A DNA stretch of 38,701 nucleotides from an uncultured Verrucomicrobiota bacterium (lineage in GTDB: Bacteria > Verrucomicrobiota > Verrucomicrobiia > Limisphaerales > CAIYYI01): positions 1-38,701 of the forward strand of contig CAIYYI010000569.1 in assembly GCA_903930345.1 (NCBI GenBank). Direction: 5' to 3'. Position 1 is the first letter of the stretch. Each line of letters opens with the position of its first letter. The notes beneath the pieces are model-generated. The model had not been told where the DNA came from, made no database searches, and saw only the letters and a list, made by a program, of their open reading frames with translations. A program made the position numbers and the translations under genes. Below, piece after piece: positions 1-9,220 of the stretch.

Positions 1-1212
<1,212 letters not shown>

Positions 1213-1222
1213 GCCCGCGCGC

Positions 1223-1960
1223 ATGAGCGCCGCCACGCTGCAACTCAGCCCGCAGGCCAAGGCCAGTTTGCCCACCCACGTGGCCATCATCATGGATGGC
1301 AACGGGCGGTGGGCCAAACAGCGGTTTTTGCCCCGGGTGGAGGGGCATCGCAACGGGGTGGAGTCCGTCCGTGCCGTGGTGCGTGCCGCCGGGGAATTGG
1401 GCATCAAGTACCTGACTCTCTACGCCTTTTCCGTGGAAAACTGGAACCGGCCCAAGGAGGAGGTGGACACGCTGATGAAGTATCTGGCCCGGTTTCTCAA
1501 GGGGGAGATCGGTGAGTTGACCCGCAACAACGTGCGCCTGGAAGCCATCGGCCAGATCTACCGGTTGCCGGAGTTTGTGCAGGAGCAGTTGGCCAAGACC
1601 CAGGCCGCGCTCGCGCGCAACAATGGGCTCACCTTGATCCTCGCCTTGAGTTACGGCGGGCGAACCGAGATTGTGGAGGCGGTGCGGGGGATCGCAGAAA
1701 AAGTCAAAGCCGGCAAGCTGGACCCGGCTGAAATCACCGCTCAGATTTTCTCCCAGCACCTCTACACGCACAATTACCCAGATCCCGACCTGCTCATCCG
1801 GACTAGCGGGGAGCTGCGGGTCAGCAACTTCCTCCTGTGGCAGATCTCGTATGCGGAACTGGTGGTCACCCCCACGTTGTGTCCGGATTTTCGCAAACCC
1901 GAGCTGTGCGGTGCCTTGGAAGAGTACGCGCGGCGGCATCGCCGCTTTGGCGGCCTATAG
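1223..1960 (+). CDS. uppS: Isoprenyl transferase (undecaprenyl diphosphate synthase type)
   Basis: Cis-prenyltransferase that adds isopentenyl units to an allylic diphosphate to make the C55 lipid carrier for peptidoglycan and other envelope polymers. I start it at ATG 1223, giving 245 residues, because homology begins within 20 residues of it; the open frame extends to 1154 inside purA. Motifs in order: HVAIIMDGNGRWAK with catalytic Asp25, GHRNG, YLTLYAFSVENWNRP, and the C-terminal signature DLLIRTSGELRVSNFLLWQ followed by YAELV. Length is normal for the family. No Shine-Dalgarno sequence is seen before the start. It sits between purA and cdsA, an order in which lipid carrier and phospholipid synthesis genes are adjacent. 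The exact product chain length cannot be read from sequence by eye. Confidence 0.96.
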   Translation: MSAATLQLSPQAKASLPTHVAIIMDGNGRWAKQRFLPRVEGHRNGVESVRAVVRAAGELGIKYLTLYAFSVENWNRPKEEVDTLMKYLARFLKGEIGELTRNNVRLEAIGQIYRLPEFVQEQLAKTQAALARNNGLTLILALSYGGRTEIVEAVRGIAEKVKAGKLDPAEITAQIFSQHLYTHNYPDPDLLIRTSGELRVSNFLLWQISYAELVVTPTLCPDFRKPELCGALEEYARRHRRFGGL

Positions 1961-1984
1961 CCCGCCCGGCAACCCGACACGCCC

Positions 1985-2908
1985 ATGAGTGACCCAGCAT
2001 CGACTTCCACCCCGCCGTCCAAGGCGCGCATTTTTGTGCGTCGTCTGTTCAGCTCCGTGGTGCTTTGGACGGTGGTGATCTCCGCCCTGTTTTCCGGTCA
2101 TAAGTGGATCTCTGATTATGTCTTTCTGGCAATCATGATGGGACTCGCGGGGTTTGGCCTCGCCGAGTTTTACGGCATGGTGGAGAAGCGCGGGCTACCC
2201 TGCTTTAAGGAATGGGGCATTTTTGGCGGGTTGCTCCTCATGCTGGGCTGCTTCTTCTACCTTTCGGAAAGCGAGATCTTCCACATCCGTGCGGCGGACG
2301 CGAATGATCTGGAAACCGGCTTTTTGATCCTGCTGGTGCTGGGGCTCTGCATCCGGCGGTTTCTCTCCAAGGCCACGGTGGATGGCATGGTGGTGGTTTC
2401 CACCACCCTGTTCGGTTTCATGTATGTCCCCTGGCTGCTGAATTTCGTCCAGAAGATCAATTATTTTCCCCATGTGGATGGCCGCTACTATGTGCTCTAT
2501 TTTGTACTTGTCACCAAATTCAGCGACATCGGCGCTTACTGCGTCGGGTCACTGATCGGTCGGCACAAGATGATTCCCCGGATCAGCCCGGGCAAAACCT
2601 GGGAGGGTTTTGGCGGCGCATTGTTGGTCTCGGTGCTGGTCAGCCTGGTGTTCGCCCATCTGACCCGCAGCCATATGGCCGGCATGACGGTTGTGCACGC
2701 CCTGGTGCTCGGGGTGGTGTTGGGTGGCACCGCAGTGGTGGGGGACCTGATTGAATCGCTCTTCAAGCGGGAGGCTGGCATCAAGGATTCTGGCCGGTTC
2801 TTTCCTGGTATCGGCGGTATTCTGGACCTTCTCGATAGCCTCCTGTTTAACGCGCCGCTGATGTACCTCTACCTGCGCTATGTCATTCAACCCGGGTACT
2901 CCGGATAA
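1985..2908 (+). CDS. cdsA: Phosphatidate cytidylyltransferase (CDP-diacylglycerol synthase)
   Basis: Integral membrane enzyme converting phosphatidic acid and CTP to CDP-diacylglycerol, the branch point for phospholipid synthesis. The 307-residue product has repeated hydrophobic segments (for example residues about 16-35, 39-60, 75-92 and 220-255) and ends in the family signature region, residues about 257-287: SLFKREAGIKDSGRFFPGIG then GILDLLDSLLF. The signature keeps the K-R, K-D and both metal-binding aspartates, but the usual H-G-G is I-G-G and the usual D-R is D-L. It lies 24 nt after uppS and 9 nt before dxr, so it is probably cotranscribed with both. The pgsA-like gene at 26690 would use its product. 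Family assignment is firm; the effect of the two substitutions is unknown. Confidence 0.93.
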   Translation: MSDPASTSTPPSKARIFVRRLFSSVVLWTVVISALFSGHKWISDYVFLAIMMGLAGFGLAEFYGMVEKRGLPCFKEWGIFGGLLLMLGCFFYLSESEIFHIRAADANDLETGFLILLVLGLCIRRFLSKATVDGMVVVSTTLFGFMYVPWLLNFVQKINYFPHVDGRYYVLYFVLVTKFSDIGAYCVGSLIGRHKMIPRISPGKTWEGFGGALLVSVLVSLVFAHLTRSHMAGMTVVHALVLGVVLGGTAVVGDLIESLFKREAGIKDSGRFFPGIGGILDLLDSLLFNAPLMYLYLRYVIQPGYSG

Positions 2909-2917
2909 TCACTTTAA

Positions 2918-4057
2918 ATGAAAAAGGTTGTATTGCTGGGCAGCACCGGTTCCATCGGCACCAGCACCATCAAGGTGGTGCGGGATCTGCCGGGTCGCTT
3001 CCAACTGGTGGGCCTGGCGGCCGGGGGAAATCTGGACCTGCTGCGCGAGCAGACCCGGGAGTTTCTGCCCCGGGTGATTGGCATCAATGACCCCGCCAAA
3101 GCCGCCGAACTGAAGGCTGATTCCAGCCTGAAATCCCGGGTTGTCTGCGGCTCCGATGGGCTGGTGGAACTGGCGACCCTGCCGGAGGCCAACATCGTGC
3201 TGATTGCGATAGTGGGCACTGCCGGTCTATTGCCGGCTCTGGCTGCGATCCGGGCGGGCAAGGATATCGCGATTGCCTCCAAGGAAATCCTGGTGATGGC
3301 GGGGGAGATCGTCATGGCCGAGGCCCGCAGGCACGGGGTAAAAGTGCTGGCGGTGGATAGTGAGCATTCGGCCATTTTCCAATGCCTGGATGGCAAGCCC
3401 CCGGAATCCATTCGCAATCTCTGGCTCACCGCCTCCGGCGGCCCGTTCCGGAAAACACCCAAGAGCGAGTTTCCCGGCATCACCGTGGAGCGCGCTTTGA
3501 AGCATCCCTCCTGGAACATGGGGCGCAAGATCACCCTGGACTCGGCCACCTTGTTCAACAAAGGCCTGGAGATGATCGAGGCCCGGTGGTTGTTCGATGT
3601 GGGCATGGACCGTGTGAAGGTGGTGGTGCATCCGCAGAGCATCGTGCACAGCATGGTGGAGTTTGTGGATGGTTCGCTCATTGCCCAGCTTTCCAGCCCG
3701 GACATGTGTTTGCCCATCCAGTATGCCCTGACCTATCCGGAGCGGGTGGTCAGCAGCCGGGTGCAGACCAGCCTGGCTCAGATCGGGCAGTTGACTTTTG
3801 AGGCGCCCGATGAGGACCGGTTTCCGGCCTTGAGTTTGGCGCGGCAGGCTGGCACAGTGGGGGGCACGCTGCCGGCTGTTTTGAATGCCGCCAACGAAGT
3901 GGCGGTGGAGGCTTTTTGCCTGGGGAGAATCCGTTTTGATCAAATTCCCGAGGTGGTGGGTCAAACAATGGGCCGTCACCAAGTGATTGAATCGCCCTCG
4001 TTGGACGAGATCCTGGCGGCGGATGCTTGGGCACGTGGCTGTGCCACAAATAGTTGA
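2918..4057 (+). CDS. dxr: 1-deoxy-D-xylulose 5-phosphate reductoisomerase
   Basis: Second enzyme of the MEP isoprenoid pathway: converts DXP to 2-C-methyl-D-erythritol 4-phosphate with NADPH and a divalent metal. The protein has 379 residues, the normal size. The N-terminus carries the dinucleotide motif GSTGSIG at residues 8-14. The catalytic region shows ASKEILVMAGE, DSEHSAIFQCL, TASGGPFR, KHPSWNMGRKITLDSATLFN followed by KGLEMIEARWLFD, and VHPQSIVHSMVEF, which together supply the metal- and substrate-binding residues. The C-terminal helical domain has NAANEVAVEAF. The stop is followed by a 108-nt gap containing the rseP promoter, so dxr probably ends the purA-uppS-cdsA-dxr transcription unit, although I see no strong terminator there. 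Confidence 0.97.
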   Translation: MKKVVLLGSTGSIGTSTIKVVRDLPGRFQLVGLAAGGNLDLLREQTREFLPRVIGINDPAKAAELKADSSLKSRVVCGSDGLVELATLPEANIVLIAIVGTAGLLPALAAIRAGKDIAIASKEILVMAGEIVMAEARRHGVKVLAVDSEHSAIFQCLDGKPPESIRNLWLTASGGPFRKTPKSEFPGITVERALKHPSWNMGRKITLDSATLFNKGLEMIEARWLFDVGMDRVKVVVHPQSIVHSMVEFVDGSLIAQLSSPDMCLPIQYALTYPERVVSSRVQTSLAQIGQLTFEAPDEDRFPALSLARQAGTVGGTLPAVLNAANEVAVEAFCLGRIRFDQIPEVVGQTMGRHQVIESPSLDEILAADAWARGCATNS

Positions 4058-4096
4058 ATAAAATAAAACGCGGGGGATAACCGATTTTTTCGAGGA

Positions 4097-4124
4097 TTGC
4101 CAGCACGGCGGCGTGCGGTATAGT
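4097..4124 (+). promoter_or_regulatory. Predicted sigma70-type promoter of rseP-ispG
   Basis: TTGCCA (4097-4102) is followed after 16 bp by TATAGT (4119-4124), each one mismatch from consensus. Transcription would start near 4131, leaving a leader of about 35 nt before rseP. A perfect 5-bp inverted repeat, GCACG-GCGG-CGTGC at 4103-4116, fills most of the spacer and could bind a regulator. The rest of the 108-nt gap is A/T-rich just after dxr and shows no clear terminator. Confidence 0.55.
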
Positions 4125-4165
4125 GAAGCCGAGACGGTTGGTTCGCGGGTAATTGTTTACACCAA

Positions 4166-5605
4166 ATGTTTATATTAAAGTTCATTTTTATTCTATTGGA
4201 GGTTCTGCTCCTGTTTAACCTCCTGATTGTGGTCCATGAATTGGGCCATTTCCTCGCGGCTCGCTGGCGCGGCATGGTGGTGGACCGTTTTGGCATCTGG
4301 TTTGGCAAATCCATTTGGGAAAAGAAGATCGGTAGCGTGACCTACAGTCTGGGCTGCATCCCGGCCGGTGGATATGTCAGTCTGCCACAAATGGCTCCCA
4401 TGGAAGCCATCGAAGGGCAGGTGGTGGATAAGCAGGAGAGCTACCCACCGGCCAAACCGATTGATAAAATCATCGTGGCCGTTGCCGGCCCGCTGTTCAG
4501 CTTTGGGCTGGCTTTGGTGTTCGCTCTGTTGGTTTGGGGGATTGGACGTCCGATCAGCGAGACGGAAACCACCACCACGGTCGGTTTCGTGGTCAAGGGC
4601 TCACCGGCGGAAGCGGCGGGTTTGCTGGCTGGTGACAAAGTGCTGGCGGTGGATGGCAAACCCGTGAGCCGCTTTAGTGGTATTGGGGATTCAGTCCAAT
4701 GGTATGTGGTTAGCAGCCAGGCCGAGGAAATCAAACTCACCGTGGAGCGGGCCGGCAAAGTGCTGGACTTGATTGCCAAACCAGTCCGGGACAAAACCGC
4801 GCTCTGGGAGCGCAAGGCGTTGCGTGAGATTCAGGCGCGCCCCCTGCAAACTCCTCTGGTGGCCAGCGTCTCTCCCAACAGTCCCGCCGCCTTGGGCGGA
4901 CTCAAGGTCAACGATGTGGTGTTGGAGGTGAACGGTGTCAAACTGTACAACCCCGAGGGGGTGCGTGAAGTCATCCGTCGCAATCCCGAAGCACCGGTGC
5001 TTCTGAAGGTGCAGCGGGGCAAGGAGCAGTTTACCGTGAGCATCAAACCAGTCATGCCCGAGGGCTTGCTTGAAAACACGAGCATTCCCAAGGAGGAGAA
5101 GTTTCCGATGCTGGGAGTCGCCTGGGAAATGGGTGGGAAAATGTCCGTGGATCACCCCAACCCTGTGGCGCAGGTGAAGGCCAGTGTGAACGCCATGGCG
5201 GGCACGTTGGGCGCGGTGTTTTCCCCCAAGTCCGACATTAAGTTCCAGCATTTGAGCGGGCCGGTGGGCATCATCCGGATTTACTACCGCCTGTTTGAGA
5301 GTGAACAGGGCTGGCGCCTCGCCATCTGGTTCAGTGTGGTGCTCAACATCAACCTGGCCTTGCTTAACCTGTTGCCGATCCCGGTGCTGGATGGAGGTCA
5401 CATCGTGCTCAGCTTGGTTGAGGCCATCCGTCGCAAGCCCATTCATCTGGGGTTTGTGGAGTTTGTCCAGAAGATGTGCGCCATCCTCATCATTGGCTAC
5501 ATGCTCTACGTCACTTTCTTTGACGCCCAGGATCTGCCTTGGAAGAAGCAAAAACAGTTTGAAGTCAAATTCAAGCCGGTGGCAGCAGCCCCTGCCCGTC
5601 CTTGA
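4166..5605 (+). CDS. rseP: RseP-type site-2 membrane zinc metalloprotease
   Basis: Inner-membrane intramembrane protease of the S2P/M50 family, which cleaves membrane-anchored regulators such as anti-sigma factors and can clear signal-peptide remnants. The 479-residue protein starts with a hydrophobic helix carrying the zinc motif HELGH at residues 24-28. Two PDZ-like modules follow: one around GSPAEAAGLLAGDKVLAVDG and one around NSPAALGGLKVNDVVLEVNG. The third metal ligand lies in NLLPIPVLDGGH within a later membrane segment, and a final hydrophobic segment (CAILIIGYMLYVTFF) precedes a basic tail. No Shine-Dalgarno motif is seen; the ATG is fixed by the position of the first helix. It probably shares its own promoter with ispG, 18 nt downstream. 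Its substrates are not indicated by the neighbours. Confidence 0.95.
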   Translation: MFILKFIFILLEVLLLFNLLIVVHELGHFLAARWRGMVVDRFGIWFGKSIWEKKIGSVTYSLGCIPAGGYVSLPQMAPMEAIEGQVVDKQESYPPAKPIDKIIVAVAGPLFSFGLALVFALLVWGIGRPISETETTTTVGFVVKGSPAEAAGLLAGDKVLAVDGKPVSRFSGIGDSVQWYVVSSQAEEIKLTVERAGKVLDLIAKPVRDKTALWERKALREIQARPLQTPLVASVSPNSPAALGGLKVNDVVLEVNGVKLYNPEGVREVIRRNPEAPVLLKVQRGKEQFTVSIKPVMPEGLLENTSIPKEEKFPMLGVAWEMGGKMSVDHPNPVAQVKASVNAMAGTLGAVFSPKSDIKFQHLSGPVGIIRIYYRLFESEQGWRLAIWFSVVLNINLALLNLLPIPVLDGGHIVLSLVEAIRRKPIHLGFVEFVQKMCAILIIGYMLYVTFFDAQDLPWKKQKQFEVKFKPVAAAPARP

Positions 5606-5623
5606 TGACCCATCATTATCCGC

Positions 5624-7405
5624 ATGAAGTTCTGCGCGAATCCTTATTTTCGGCAGCGGCGCCTGACCCGTGAGGTGGTCGTTGGCGATCCCGCCCACGG
5701 GGGTGTCATCATTGGTGGCCACCACCCGGTGGTGGTGCAATCCATGATCACCTGCGACACCATGGACACCGCCGAGTCAGTCCGGCAAACGCTGGATTTG
5801 GTCAAGGTCGGCTGTCAGATCGTGCGCATCACCGCTCCCACGGTCAAAGATGCCGCCAACCTTCAGGTGATTGTCTCGGAACTGCGACGATTGGGTTGTC
5901 TGGTTCCCATAGTGGCGGACATCCATTTCAAGCCGGATGCGGCGATGGAAGCCGCCCAATGGGTGGAGATGATTCGCATCAACCCGGGTAACTTTGCCGA
6001 CACCAAAAAGTTTGCCGTCAAGGAATACACCGACGACCAGTATCACGAGGAGTTGGGCCGGATTGAGGAGAAGTTCGTACCGCTTCTGCGGCTCTGTCAG
6101 CAACGCAAGCGCGCCCTGCGCATTGGGGCCAATCATGGGTCGCTGAGTGATCGGATCATGAACCGCTATGGGGATACCCCCATGGGCATGATCGAAAGCG
6201 TGTTGGAGTTCGCGCGGATTGCCCGCAAGAACGATTTTCACAACTTCAAGTTCTCCCTCAAATCCAGCAATCCCAAGGTGATGATCGAGTGTTACCGGTT
6301 GCTGGTGGCCAAACTCGCCTCCTTGGGTCCCGATTGGAATTACCCCATTCACCTGGGCGTCACCGAGGCCGGGGAAGGGGAGGATGGCCGCATTAAAAGC
6401 GCCATCGGGATCGGGTCGTTGCTGGGGGATGGTTTGGGTGATACCATCCGAGTTTCGCTCACGGAGGATTCGCCCAATGAAATCCCGGTCTGCCAGGCGT
6501 TGCTCACCCAGGTGGAGGCGTTGACCGCATGTCTGCCCGAGCGCCCGCCCGGTTTCTTCACCCAGCCACTGTCTTTCGATCCTTTTGTTTTCCAACGCCG
6601 CCCCACCCCTGAGATTGAGCTGGCGGACGGCATCCGATGCGGCGGGGAACAAACCATTCGCGTGGTGGTTACCCGAGCCAGTTGGGACAAGGTGGCCCCG
6701 CAAATCAGGCCCCGCGATGACGTTCGTCCGGAGGCGGTGTATGAGGATTTGAATCTGTTGGAGGTGGACCCCACAGTCCCCTTCAGTGTCAACTGTGACA
6801 CGCAATTGGTCACGGTAAAGGATGGGGTGAGTCTGCCTGAGGTGGCGGCGTTTCGCCTGCTGGCCTCACGGTTGCGCGATCTGGGGCGCAACAATCCTGT
6901 TCTGCTCAAGGATTGCCTGATTTTTGAGCCGGTGCCGTTGGATCCGGAAACCGCTTTGCTGCGGTCGGCCGTGGTCATTGGTTCGCTCCTGGCGGATGGT
7001 ATTGGCGATGCCATCCTGGTCCGGAATGAGACCGGGGCCGGGCTTTCCCTGCGCCTGGCCTTCAACATTCTGCAGGCCGCCGGGTGTCGTTCCTTCAAGA
7101 CCGACTATGTGGCCTGCCCCAGTTGTGGGCGCACGCTGTTCAATTTGCAAACGGTCACGGCCCGCATCAAGGCCCGGACCCAGCACCTCAAAGGGGTCAA
7201 GATTGCCATCATGGGCTGCATTGTGAACGGACCGGGCGAAATGGCGGATGCCGATTTTGGGTACGTGGGCGGTGCGCCCGCCAAGATCAATCTGTATGTT
7301 GGCAAGAAGCCGGTGCGGTTCAATATTCCGGAAGCTGAAGCGGTGGATCGCCTGGTGGAATTGATCCAGGAACACGGCAAGTGGGTGGATCCCGAAACTC
7401 CCTGA
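5624..7405 (+). CDS. ispG: 4-hydroxy-3-methylbut-2-enyl diphosphate synthase, long insert-containing form
   Basis: Iron-sulfur enzyme of the MEP pathway that reduces MEcPP to HMBPP. At 593 residues it is the long type, with an extra domain (very roughly residues 270-480) between the N-terminal TIM barrel and the C-terminal cluster domain; the short form of many proteobacteria is about 370 residues. The N-terminal part shows VVVQSMITCDTMDTAES, VADIHFKP, IRINPGNF and RIGANHGSLSDRIMNRYGD. The C-terminal part holds the 4Fe-4S ligands in CPSCGRT (Cys498, Cys501), IMGCIVNGPGE (Cys532) and Glu539. The long form is known from Chlamydiae, Bacteroidetes and plants, which supports a PVC-like host. Its stop is 5 nt from the stop of convergent recO, leaving no room for a terminator between them. 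Confidence 0.97.
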   Translation: MKFCANPYFRQRRLTREVVVGDPAHGGVIIGGHHPVVVQSMITCDTMDTAESVRQTLDLVKVGCQIVRITAPTVKDAANLQVIVSELRRLGCLVPIVADIHFKPDAAMEAAQWVEMIRINPGNFADTKKFAVKEYTDDQYHEELGRIEEKFVPLLRLCQQRKRALRIGANHGSLSDRIMNRYGDTPMGMIESVLEFARIARKNDFHNFKFSLKSSNPKVMIECYRLLVAKLASLGPDWNYPIHLGVTEAGEGEDGRIKSAIGIGSLLGDGLGDTIRVSLTEDSPNEIPVCQALLTQVEALTACLPERPPGFFTQPLSFDPFVFQRRPTPEIELADGIRCGGEQTIRVVVTRASWDKVAPQIRPRDDVRPEAVYEDLNLLEVDPTVPFSVNCDTQLVTVKDGVSLPEVAAFRLLASRLRDLGRNNPVLLKDCLIFEPVPLDPETALLRSAVVIGSLLADGIGDAILVRNETGAGLSLRLAFNILQAAGCRSFKTDYVACPSCGRTLFNLQTVTARIKARTQHLKGVKIAIMGCIVNGPGEMADADFGYVGGAPAKINLYVGKKPVRFNIPEAEAVDRLVELIQEHGKWVDPETP

Positions 7406-7410
7406 GCTGG

Positions 7411-8049
7411 TCAGACCTGGGTTTCGAGGGCCAGGCGGCGCGCCGGAGGCACAGTGCCCCCGGTGTTCAGGGCCACCTCGCGTTGCAAAAAGGTGTTGAT
7501 GCGGTTGGCGGCGGCGGGGGCAAGCACATCCGGGGGATCGTCGGTCAGGAATTGCCGGATCACACCGGCTGCCAGTGGGTCGAGGCCCGCGCTTTCAGGC
7601 TCGGGCAGAAATCCCATCAGGTCGAGCAAGCGCGTCTCAAAACACCACACCACCAGCGCGGCCATCCGTCCGGATTCCACCTGGCTCACCAGGCTTTGAA
7701 ACAATTCCAGCACGCCGGGCAGCGGGGCGTCCACTTCGGTCAGTTTTTCCACCAACAGGGCGCCGTAGGCGCATTGATGAAGCCGGTTGAAATCCTGCCG
7801 TAGCGCCTGGTGCGTGGCGGTCAGGCGCACTTCCCTCAGATTATGCAGATGGGATTTGGAGCTGCGGGAAAAACTGAACTCCGCCTCATAGCAAAGGTCC
7901 AGCTTGCCCCGCAAAGCGGAGGTGGGCCGACGCGCCCCCTTGGCCACCGTGCTCACCCGCCCGCATTCAGCCGTCAGCCAATGCACAATCAGGCTGGTTT
8001 CCGTCAGTGGACGGTGGCGCAGCACGATGCCATTGGCGCGTTCCTCCAT
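7411..8049 (-). CDS. recO: DNA repair protein RecO
   Basis: Recombination mediator of the RecFOR pathway, which helps load RecA on SSB-coated single-stranded DNA. I start it at the ATG read from 8049 (212 residues): the family N-terminus follows at once (GIVLRHRPLTETSLIVHWLT, then GRVSTVAKGARRP, the OB-fold). The open frame upstream overlaps the DUF502 gene in another frame and is not part of RecO. The helical C-terminal half keeps LEKLTEVDAPLPGVLELF-like sequence (here with V for L at the first position), but I see no paired CxxC motifs, so the zinc finger of many RecO proteins is absent and the protein is slightly short. Its ATG overlaps the upstream stop by 1 nt (TAATG), suggesting translational coupling. 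It ends 5 nt from ispG. Confidence 0.88.
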   Translation of the reverse strand: MEERANGIVLRHRPLTETSLIVHWLTAECGRVSTVAKGARRPTSALRGKLDLCYEAEFSFSRSSKSHLHNLREVRLTATHQALRQDFNRLHQCAYGALLVEKLTEVDAPLPGVLELFQSLVSQVESGRMAALVVWCFETRLLDLMGFLPEPESAGLDPLAAGVIRQFLTDDPPDVLAPAAANRINTFLQREVALNTGGTVPPARRLALETQV

Positions 8050-8735
8050 TACAGGTCTTGGCTGCGGGTGGTGGCTGGGGCGGGCTTGGCACCGGTGAAA
8101 TCCGGGGAGATGGATCCCAGGCTGATGATGAACTTGATGCCCTCGGAAACGGAGATGTCCAGTTTGCGGAATTTGGATTCCGGCATCAGGATGATAAAAC
8201 CGCTCGTGGGGTTCGGTGTGGTGGGGATGAAAATGTTGTAGAGACGGCCTTCGTTCTTCGCCGACCAGCTTTCCGGCTGTTCTCCGGTGATAAAGCCCAT
8301 GGCGTATTGTCCCGGCTGGGGAAATTCCACCAGCACCACCTGTTTGAAGGAGGATTTGCTGCCGGAGCCGAAGGCTTCGTTCACCTGCTTGAGGGTGGCA
8401 TAGATCTTGTTCAACAAGGGCACGCGCAGGAGCAGCGTGTCGGTCAGTTGGATGACTTGGCGGCCGATGTAATACCGGGCCAGTTGGCCCACCAGGCAGG
8501 TCAGGCTGATGGCCAGCAAAAGCGCGCACAGACTCCAGTACCAGCGCAAGGGACCCACCCCGTGGTCGTAATGGGTCCAATGGCGTGGCAGAAAGAAAAG
8601 TAGCGCATCCGTGAAGTTGGAAACAGTGCCGAACAGCCAGTACAAGACCCCGATGGAGATGATCATCGGCAGCACGATGGCCAGTCCGGCGAGAAAGTTC
8701 GACTGCAGCGCCTTGATCAAGCCCTTGGTCTTCAT
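8049..8735 (-). CDS. DUF502 family membrane protein
   Basis: Protein of 228 residues of the DUF502 family, whose function is not established. I start it at 8735 (MKTKGLIKALQSNF) because its ATG overlaps the ybeY stop as ATGA and family similarity begins there. Two membrane helices are seen, residues about 12-36 (FLAGLAIVLPMIISIGVLYWLF) split here as FLAGLAIVLPMI plus ISIGVLYWLF, and about 65-87. They are followed by a soluble domain with the conserved stretches PLLNKIYATLKQV, FKQVVLVEFPQPG, GFITGE and IFIPTTPNPTSGFIILMP, typical of the family. The short C-terminal tail is proline- and threonine-rich. It lies between ybeY and recO and is tightly coupled to both; the association with RNA and DNA maintenance genes may be only positional. 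Confidence 0.88.
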   Translation of the reverse strand: MKTKGLIKALQSNFLAGLAIVLPMIISIGVLYWLFGTVSNFTDALLFFLPRHWTHYDHGVGPLRWYWSLCALLLAISLTCLVGQLARYYIGRQVIQLTDTLLLRVPLLNKIYATLKQVNEAFGSGSKSSFKQVVLVEFPQPGQYAMGFITGEQPESWSAKNEGRLYNIFIPTTPNPTSGFIILMPESKFRKLDISVSEGIKFIISLGSISPDFTGAKPAPATTRSQDL

Positions 8736-9220
8736 GCTTTTGCCTTCCTGACGCTGCCAATGCTTTCCGGGGCGATCAGGCGGGACCACTGGGCGGTCAG
8801 GCGGTTTTCCCGGCGCTTCATCCGGCGACGGTCCGCTGGGTCATGATCGTCGTAGCCCTGCAAATGCAGCAGCGCATGGACAATGTAACGCATGACTTCC
8901 ATGGCCCAGGAGGTGTGGTAGCGCCGCGCCTGCCGTCGCGCCTCCTCCACGCACACGAATATTTCACCGCGCATCATCCCGGTTTTGGTTGCCGGGTCCA
9001 GGTCATCCAGATTGAAAGTGATGACGTCGGTGCTGCCCTGATGGGACAAAAAGCGCTCATTGAGCGGGGTCATCTCGCGGTCATCCACCAAATGAATGAC
9101 CAGTTCCCAATCCGTCAGCCGGAACAGGTCGGAAAGCAGGAGCAAGATCCCTTTCCGCAAGGTTTGCCTGCGCAAGCTGGCGGCCTGCTGTCGGTCGCAA
9201 ATTGTAAGGCTTCGGCTCAT
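8732..9220 (-). CDS. ybeY: Endoribonuclease YbeY, rRNA maturation factor
   Basis: Zinc-dependent endoribonuclease involved in 16S rRNA 3' end maturation and ribosome quality control. The 162-residue protein has the family core GSTDVITFNLDD and GEIFVCVEEARRQA, then the metal site HALLHLQGYDDHD with His115, His119 and His126. The usual pattern is H-x3-H-x5-H; here an extra Asp makes the second gap six residues. The C-terminus (RRRMKRRENRL) is typical. Its ATG overlaps the phoH stop by 4 nt, and its own stop overlaps the DUF502 start by 4 nt. A phoH-ybeY pair is a common bacterial arrangement and supports the assignment. Confidence 0.94.
   Translation of the reverse strand: MSRSLTICDRQQAASLRRQTLRKGILLLLSDLFRLTDWELVIHLVDDREMTPLNERFLSHQGSTDVITFNLDDLDPATKTGMMRGEIFVCVEEARRQARRYHTSWAMEVMRYIVHALLHLQGYDDHDPADRRRMKRRENRLTAQWSRLIAPESIGSVRKAKA

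Noticed and set aside
4055-4092. Intrinsic terminator after dxr
   Set aside because: A T-run (4085-4090) is present but the only stem before it is about 3 bp (CGG/CCG).
8050-8760. N-terminal extension of recO to 449 codons
   Set aside because: The extension runs in another frame through the DUF502 gene and carries no RecO or other domain; the RecO N-terminus begins at 8049.
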